This document shows positions 58,847 through 64,000 of a stretch of DNA of 64,000 nt, in pieces. Origin of the DNA: Seiridium cupressi (taxonomy: Eukaryota > Ascomycota > Sordariomycetes > Amphisphaeriales > Sporocadaceae); the NCBI GenBank assembly GCA_036674765.1, contig JARVKI010000061.1, positions 62,001 through 126,000 on the forward strand, read 5' to 3'. The notes under the pieces were generated by a model, which saw only the letters and a program-made list of their open reading frames with translations, was not told the DNA's origin and ran no database searches. A program made the position numbers and the translations under genes. The stretch's first letter is position 1, and each line of letters opens with the position of its first letter.

Positions 58847-60781
58847 CTATCGCAGCCCAATGACGCTCATTTCGAGAGTCCATACCCTGCGGATCCAGAC
58901 CTTCAATGGACCATCAACTCCTTCCACATCTGCCAGGTCGACTCCCTCCCACCAGCAACGCCGGGCAGGTTTCCGCCAGAAGAGGAGTAGTTTTTGGGCC
59001 ATGCCGACCGCGTTACTACCCATGTCGTTACCACGGATATCGCTACGTAATCTGGCGAGAGCAAGACTGCACACAACTGCCTTGTTTGGTTCTCCGGCTC
59101 GGTGACCCCACCTGTCATCATGGTTGAAACCGCTGAGAGCGAGTTAGTTCAGAGCTCAGTTACGGTATGAGTGATATGACCTACCCGGCCGTGAGCATCT
59201 CAATCAAATGAGCCTCGGTCGTGCCTGGCTCATCGCTCCTCTTCAGGCCCGAAAAGATCCCATTTTGCCTCAGCAAAGCTCTCGCGGCAGCCCTCTTGAC
59301 CTCAATCATCTCCTTATGCTCAATATCTGCACGAGGTGGGATAACATAGAAATCCAGATCCTCTCTAAGAACTATGATTCCTGCGCGCTTGCTACCGTCG
59401 TCCCTCCCACCAGCGAGCGAATCAATCGGTGCGACCCCTCCATCAGGTGAGGCACCGGGAGATGATTCATTGGGGATGGTTTGGGCAACATCGCGGAAGA
59501 AGTCTAACATATACTGGAGCGATGCGGGATCATACTGGGATGCGAGGTCAGTGAAATGTATATCAATATTGGAGAGTAGATTGCGTGTGGTAGATGAGTG
59601 CGGGAGACTTGTGCTGGCTGGGCTGGACAATAAGCGAGTAGGAGACATAGATCCAGTAGCCCGGGCAAGAGGGCCGTGGTGCTTAATACTAACATCGACT
59701 TGAACGGCATCACCTTCAGCAAAGCCACCCATGTGACCCTCTGGGAATAATCCGTTTGGGAATAGTGACAAGAGGACAAATTCAGGTAGTGTTAGGAGCT
59801 CATCTCTGGACAGGACGAAGCGGGTGCCCCTACGAAGGTATTCTGTCAGTACACGCGGACAAGTTGGCGGCGTTTCGGGAACACTTTGTATCTTACCGCA
59901 AGTCCATGGTGATGGTCTCATCAGCACCGACATCTTATATGCACGTTAGCGACACGGCCCCAAGACAGTGTTCAGCCAAGCCGAAGCTTACCTCCGATAG
60001 CATTGATAGGCGGGCCCCCTTGCTGTACTTGAGTAATAATACTCGATGCTCCACCGGCGGCAGCCATTAGATAGGTGAAGGTCAAGAGCGGGCTGTATCC
60101 TTCCTCGTATGCGGGTGGTGGCTCGCTGGGATCGTCGCTTTTCTGAGCTGATGATCCTACTTTGTTGTCCTGCGGGAGAGCACGCTTGGTCTCGGCGACG
60201 GCGTTCTGGAAGGCGGTTGATGTCGCAGAAGTGGTTGAATCCGAAAGGCTCGAGGTGGGTGGCGCGTATGCTGGCGCTGCAGTCGCGGAAGGTGCCGCTG
60301 TTTTAGATGTTGTTCTCTCACAACAGGACGGCGGGAGTTCAAAGTAGTCGTCGGCGAGATCTTCGGCGGATGCGTACTCGTAAAGACTCGAAAAGGGCGG
60401 AGGCGCTGGTCGCGTAGCCGGTAATGTGGAGGATGTCGAGGCGGAAGCTACAGATGTTGTGTATGGGTAGCGAGGGGGAGGCGAGCGCGCGCGATTCAGT
60501 CCTTGCTCGTCAAAATCGTCGTCGTCAATGTCGTTCTCTCCGCTCTTCTCGTCGGAGTCCGAGGCCTGTGATTGTAGGTGGGCACGGCGCAGTCCCGCGA
60601 GTATGGACTGTCCGGTATTCTCCTCCTGCGAGTCTGGCAACGTGGTGGTTGCGGTGGAGTTCCTGAGCGACGCCGTGGTCGAGGTCGTTTGAATGGTGGT
60701 CGTTAAAGGACGGTATGGTGATGGGGGTCTGGAGATGAGGCAGAGCGGCGCTTCGACCGGTTGGTTGTTCCGACGTAGCAA
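58847..60781 (-). CDS. Whi2-like BTB-domain growth/stress regulator
   Basis: Exons end in frame as follows: first exon to 59992, then a 37-base exon 59933-59897, then 59829-59185, then 59132-58847. The core after the splice is MDLRGTRFVLSRDELLTLPEFVLLSLFPNG and DYDPASLQYMLDFFRDVAQ, with the DxxG-type BTB/T1 fold of yeast Whi2 and its fungal relatives. The C-terminus (GFNHDDRWGHRAGEPNKAVVCS ... VWTLEMSVIGLR) is also Whi2-like. The N-terminal 260 residues are low-complexity Ser/Thr/Pro with acidic patches (DIDDDDFDE). Whi2 works with Psr phosphatases in stress response and dampens TORC1; that role here is inferred. The 5' end is uncertain: no ATG occurs in frame before the BTB region, so 60781 is the edge of the frame (a TTG) and not a proven start. 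Confidence 0.8.
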
Positions 60782-62523
60782 CGGAGATGACTGCCAAGAA
60801 CGCTGGAATTATGGGCGAGCCTAGTCTAGGGATATGCCATCGGTGATGGTCGTGGTCGGGTCGTGAATGAGATTGTATTCAGCTCTCTGGGCCGAATTGA
60901 TAAATCTGTTGACTCTCAATCGGTGACTTCTCCTTCATTGTTGTTTCCCTTGGTCCAACCTAGGTGATCGCATCCCGGCTGGGCTTAGTTTAGCAATATC
61001 CACTCCGATTTCAGGCCAAGTACCTTCTGTGGCAATTGGCCGTGACAGGTACTTCCTCTGAGCTCTGCGGCCGCCAATTTCCAGCGCTAGTATCTTCAGA
61101 GCACGGCTCCTCTATTAGCTGCAGCGTCTTGAGTGGACCTCTAAGCGCCGAACTTGAATTCGAACACAGCTCAGGGGTTGTTCCAGGTTCCGCTGTCCGC
61201 ACTGGTGGGCACACGGAACATATAACATATATTGCAGCATGATGCGAATACCTCTACAGCCGCGCAAGTCCAGCGCCAGTTTTGGCCATCTTGTATACAC
61301 AAATTTGTAAGATGGATTGACCCAGTGATTCATCATATCTGATCTCAACTAAAGCACATACAAGAGTCCGGGCAGATATGCGACCAGTAATCCAGTTGCG
61401 GCCAAGTCTACCTATAGTAAGTGAAACAGATAGGTAGCTTTCAACTCAGTTTCGACTCAGTGAATTGTCAGTCCCACACATTGAGCAACTAGAGTTGTGA
61501 AGATTTATGCATCGCAGGATCCTAGGAAGAAACGGTAGCTGTCCATTTCCTCAGATCCCCGCGGCTTCTGGCTGACATAACGGATATAAAACCATTGCTT
61601 CTATATAAAAACTTATTTTTAGTATTAAGTGCCTAGGTATCTAGTTTTCTAGAACAAACCATATTGTTGTCGACAGTCGGTTATAAAAAAAGAACAAAAA
61701 GAAAAAAAGAATCAAAAACCATGTGGGAGAAAAACCTTGGCCACGTTTAATTTTCTTCCACATCGAAACAGCCCTTGATTATATCCGTCATTACTAGTTT
61801 ACTAGTTGTATGCGAGTCAACTGCTTCAATAGCTTTTACTTGAGGCTTACCAGCTAGCATATTCAGTCCGAGCCAATGCTCACAGCGTACTACGCCTGGC
61901 ATTATTCGTACCTTTATAATGGAGACAATCCATAGAGAGCCCTTCTACCATACAACTAGTTTATTAGGTAGAAATTATGCGGGATAGCTCTTGCTTTTAT
62001 ACATAGCTCAGGTTAAGACCAGTTAGACTCAGGCGTAGAACAGCGTGGACTAGGTTTGGACGTGGTATCTGGAGAAGCGCAAACGGCCTACTTGCACGGT
62101 AATGCTGGGACAAAGTAGCCAACTACAGGAAGTTACCCGCATATGCTCTGTCGCGTTTCCCTTTAGGTATGTCGGCTTTGTAAGATACGCAAATGGCAGC
62201 AGAGTGACACCACGCCAACATCACATTAGTTATGGAGTTCACCACGATTCGCACGCGGCGGTTCATTCGCGACCCTCTTCCAGGCCGAGTACGTTCTTTG
62301 TTCACTTGAAGTTGAAGACCAATTGCTGGTAATCAATAGAAGTAGATGGTGTCCGCGTCTGTAGTCCACGCCTAGCTTGTTCGGGGCCTCTAGGATATTC
62401 TGATTGGACGCTTGGGGCATCAGTTCTACCCAATCTTGCAGTATACCTTTCGTGCGTGCTAGTCATCGCCAATGTATATACGTCTGATAGGTTCTGATAG
62501 GCTTCCTCACCGCCGGAGAACCC
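60782..62523. other. Intergenic with AT-rich tract
   Basis: It contains the Whi2-like promoter. From about 61570 to 61760 the DNA is AT-rich with poly-A/purine runs (AAAAAAAGAACAAAAAGAAAA). No supported gene is found. Confidence 0.5.
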
Positions 62524-63405
62524 TCATAGTCGCTCTACCTCGAAACGAAGTCTTCTTGTACCAGGGTCGTCCCAGGTGCGTTTATTTTCGCGAACACCGA
62601 TCCCATCGTCTAGGGTAGCTCTCACCTCCCATGTCGTTCCTGTTCGTGCGCCGATAACTTCCCAGAGCTTGGCAAAGGTTTCGCAGTTATGCTTGAAGAT
62701 CCTCTTAGCACCGGATTCCAGGCCCAACACATGTCCAACAGCCTGTCCTACTATCAATACACCTGGCTGAGGCTTCAGGAACTCCAGTACTCGTACACAT
62801 GCCGCCGTCTGGTCCTCGAGGAGTGCCCAAGTGTGCAGGATCATGCCAAGGTGGACGTAGTCGAAGGTTCCTTTCATGGCTTCAACAGTCGTGTTTGTAC
62901 GATCAAAGAGATCGGCGTTGATAAATGTGCTCTTAAGTGAGTCGCCATCATTGAAAAAGTCATAGGCTACATCAAACAGCCCAGGAGTGACTTCAAGTCC
63001 TACCAGGTTCTCCGAGCGCGCCCCATCATGAACAAGTTTTCGGAAGTCTTGAGCCACACAACAGCCTATGTCCAACAGCATTGATGTGTCCTTCAGCGCA
63101 GCTAGGATTTGAGGGTAGGACGGTTGCCTGCTCAAGGATAGATCGATGAATCTGAATGCGCCAACGCATGGCCAAGCGGAAACGTTCCAGATCGCGTCCC
63201 TCTGAACATACATGCTCAATTGAAGAAGCTCCCACAGGGGGCTCGATTGTCTTACCATATTAATGACATGAGTAACGACCTCTTCAGGGGCGACACGGCT
63301 ATAGTTCTCAAACAGATCTCGCACATCTTCCGATACAGCTGTGATAGGTGGGTCGTACCATGGGACCGACCTATCATTGCTCCTAAAGTTTGTTAAAGAT
63401 GCCAT
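62524..63405 (-). CDS. SAM-dependent methyltransferase of fungal secondary-metabolism type
   Basis: A single-exon gene of 293 residues. The ATG at 63405 (MASLTNFRSND) is chosen over an upstream GTG. The SAM-binding motif I is MLLDIGCCVAQDFRKLVHDGA, followed by NLVGLEVTPGLFDVAYDFF (motif II acid), FINADLF and DYVHLGMILHTWALLEDQ, then the end RTWDDPGTRRLRFEVE. This pattern matches the methyltransferases found in meroterpenoid and related polyketide clusters (AusD-like). No polyketide synthase, cyclase or P450 gene is visible within the window, but the gene is only about 600 bases from the right edge, so a cluster could continue outside. Substrate unknown. Confidence 0.85.
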   Translation of the reverse strand: MASLTNFRSNDRSVPWYDPPITAVSEDVRDLFENYSRVAPEEVVTHVINMVRQSSPLWELLQLSMYVQRDAIWNVSAWPCVGAFRFIDLSLSRQPSYPQILAALKDTSMLLDIGCCVAQDFRKLVHDGARSENLVGLEVTPGLFDVAYDFFNDGDSLKSTFINADLFDRTNTTVEAMKGTFDYVHLGMILHTWALLEDQTAACVRVLEFLKPQPGVLIVGQAVGHVLGLESGAKRIFKHNCETFAKLWEVIGARTGTTWEVRATLDDGIGVRENKRTWDDPGTRRLRFEVERL

Positions 63406-64000
63406 TTTCTGAAGATTGGCGGGGAGAAACGAAGACGTGGAAAGAACCACATTTTGATATGAAGGCCCCTAGGCACTCTTAAAGCACTCAAACAAATGAT
63501 AGTAGGTATAATGAAGCGGGTTGCCGTCCCAGAGAACACAGAAGTGATGGACGACAGTGCATGTGTGTGGGCCTCCGAAGGAAGTCATGTACTCTGCATG
63601 GCTGTAATGCAAGTCCATGATCTGAGCCTTCGCCTATAGCAGCATGCAGCAGCAGGCTGCATATAGAAAATAACGCGGAGCAATACCCACACAGTGCACC
63701 CCCCGCCCCATGTAAAGTAAAGCCCAGCACAATTTTTCTAGCTTTTAATTGGTCATTGAGCGTAGCTTGTCGTAGATACCTGTCGATCGTAGGCCTCGGG
63801 GCCCGTTTACATTTTCTTGCTAGAATGACTACCTAGCCAGTTATCGGTTTTGGAACTATGACTTGTCAGAAAGTCAGATAAAAATCAAGAAGGTATGGAA
63901 GTGTGTAGTTCTTACCATCTAGCTAAATCCGGAGGAAAGTTTATATCTACTGATCAGTAACAATCTCAAGGCTTTCCTATAGAAGTTCTGGTGGCGGTAA
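63406..64000. other. Methyltransferase upstream region to the window edge
   Basis: Promoter side of the methyltransferase gene. No further ORF with recognisable content is seen up to the edge. Confidence 0.6.

Noticed and set aside
1..64000. CRISPR arrays, operons, plasmid or phage modules
   Set aside because: The spliced genes and the 5S gene show a fungal nuclear genome, and no spaced direct-repeat arrays are seen.

Overview
The window is nuclear DNA of a filamentous ascomycete (Pezizomycotina; a dothideomycete is my best guess, not proven). The signs are short GT..AG introns of about 45-60 bp with CTAAC/CTGAC-like branch sites, a dispersed single 5S rRNA gene, a HET-domain locus, 2EXR and F-box proteins, a fungal nitrite reductase with a C-terminal Rieske domain, and a cpc-1/cpcA gene with the long upstream leader typical of Pezizomycotina. 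I see no operons, no CRISPR array and no intact transposon.

Layout. 0-8 kb: the 5' part of a secreted protein runs off the left edge. It is followed by a six-exon YTH (m6A reader) gene, a gene-poor stretch with a poly(A) tract, a 119-nt 5S rRNA gene on the minus strand and AT-rich DNA. 7.3-14 kb: nitrite reductase (niiA) with an NirA-type site and GATA sites upstream, convergent with beta-tubulin. 15.6-21 kb: two divergently oriented halves of one HET gene (the N-terminal half is broken), then the ABC-F protein Gcn20. 21-28.6 kb: about 7.7 kb with no convincing gene. 28.6-32.2 kb: a large acidic, disordered protein that I cannot name. 34-40.7 kb: a decayed beta-trefoil lectin gene, an F-box/LRR gene, a secreted GMC oxidoreductase and a small two-exon helical gene or remnant. 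41-49 kb: the bZIP activator CpcA/CPC1 with uORFs and a TGACTCA site, a broken MFS transporter and a Pex20-like protein. 49.5-57.2 kb: Sec13, a GPI-anchored sorbosone-dehydrogenase-like protein and a DAO-type FAD oxidoreductase. 57.3-64 kb: a 2EXR protein, a Whi2-like BTB protein and a meroterpenoid-type SAM methyltransferase near the right edge.

How the genes connect. Most are unrelated neighbours. One functional link is notable: Gcn20 (with Gcn1) activates the kinase Gcn2, and the output of that pathway is uORF-controlled translation of CpcA, encoded about 20 kb away. Nitrite reductase carries its own nitrogen-control sites, but no nitrate reductase or transporter gene is in the window.

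The most interesting observations are: (1) cpcA has a 266-codon stop-free extension upstream of its AUG, in frame but without any in-frame AUG, overlapping three small uORFs; (2) the HET locus looks like one gene split by an inversion whose breakpoint may lie in an intron; (3) three accessory loci (HET, lectin, MFS transporter) are decaying; (4) a small spliced gene-like locus is hidden at 40.3-40.6 kb. I did not find a convincing wholly new biological system.
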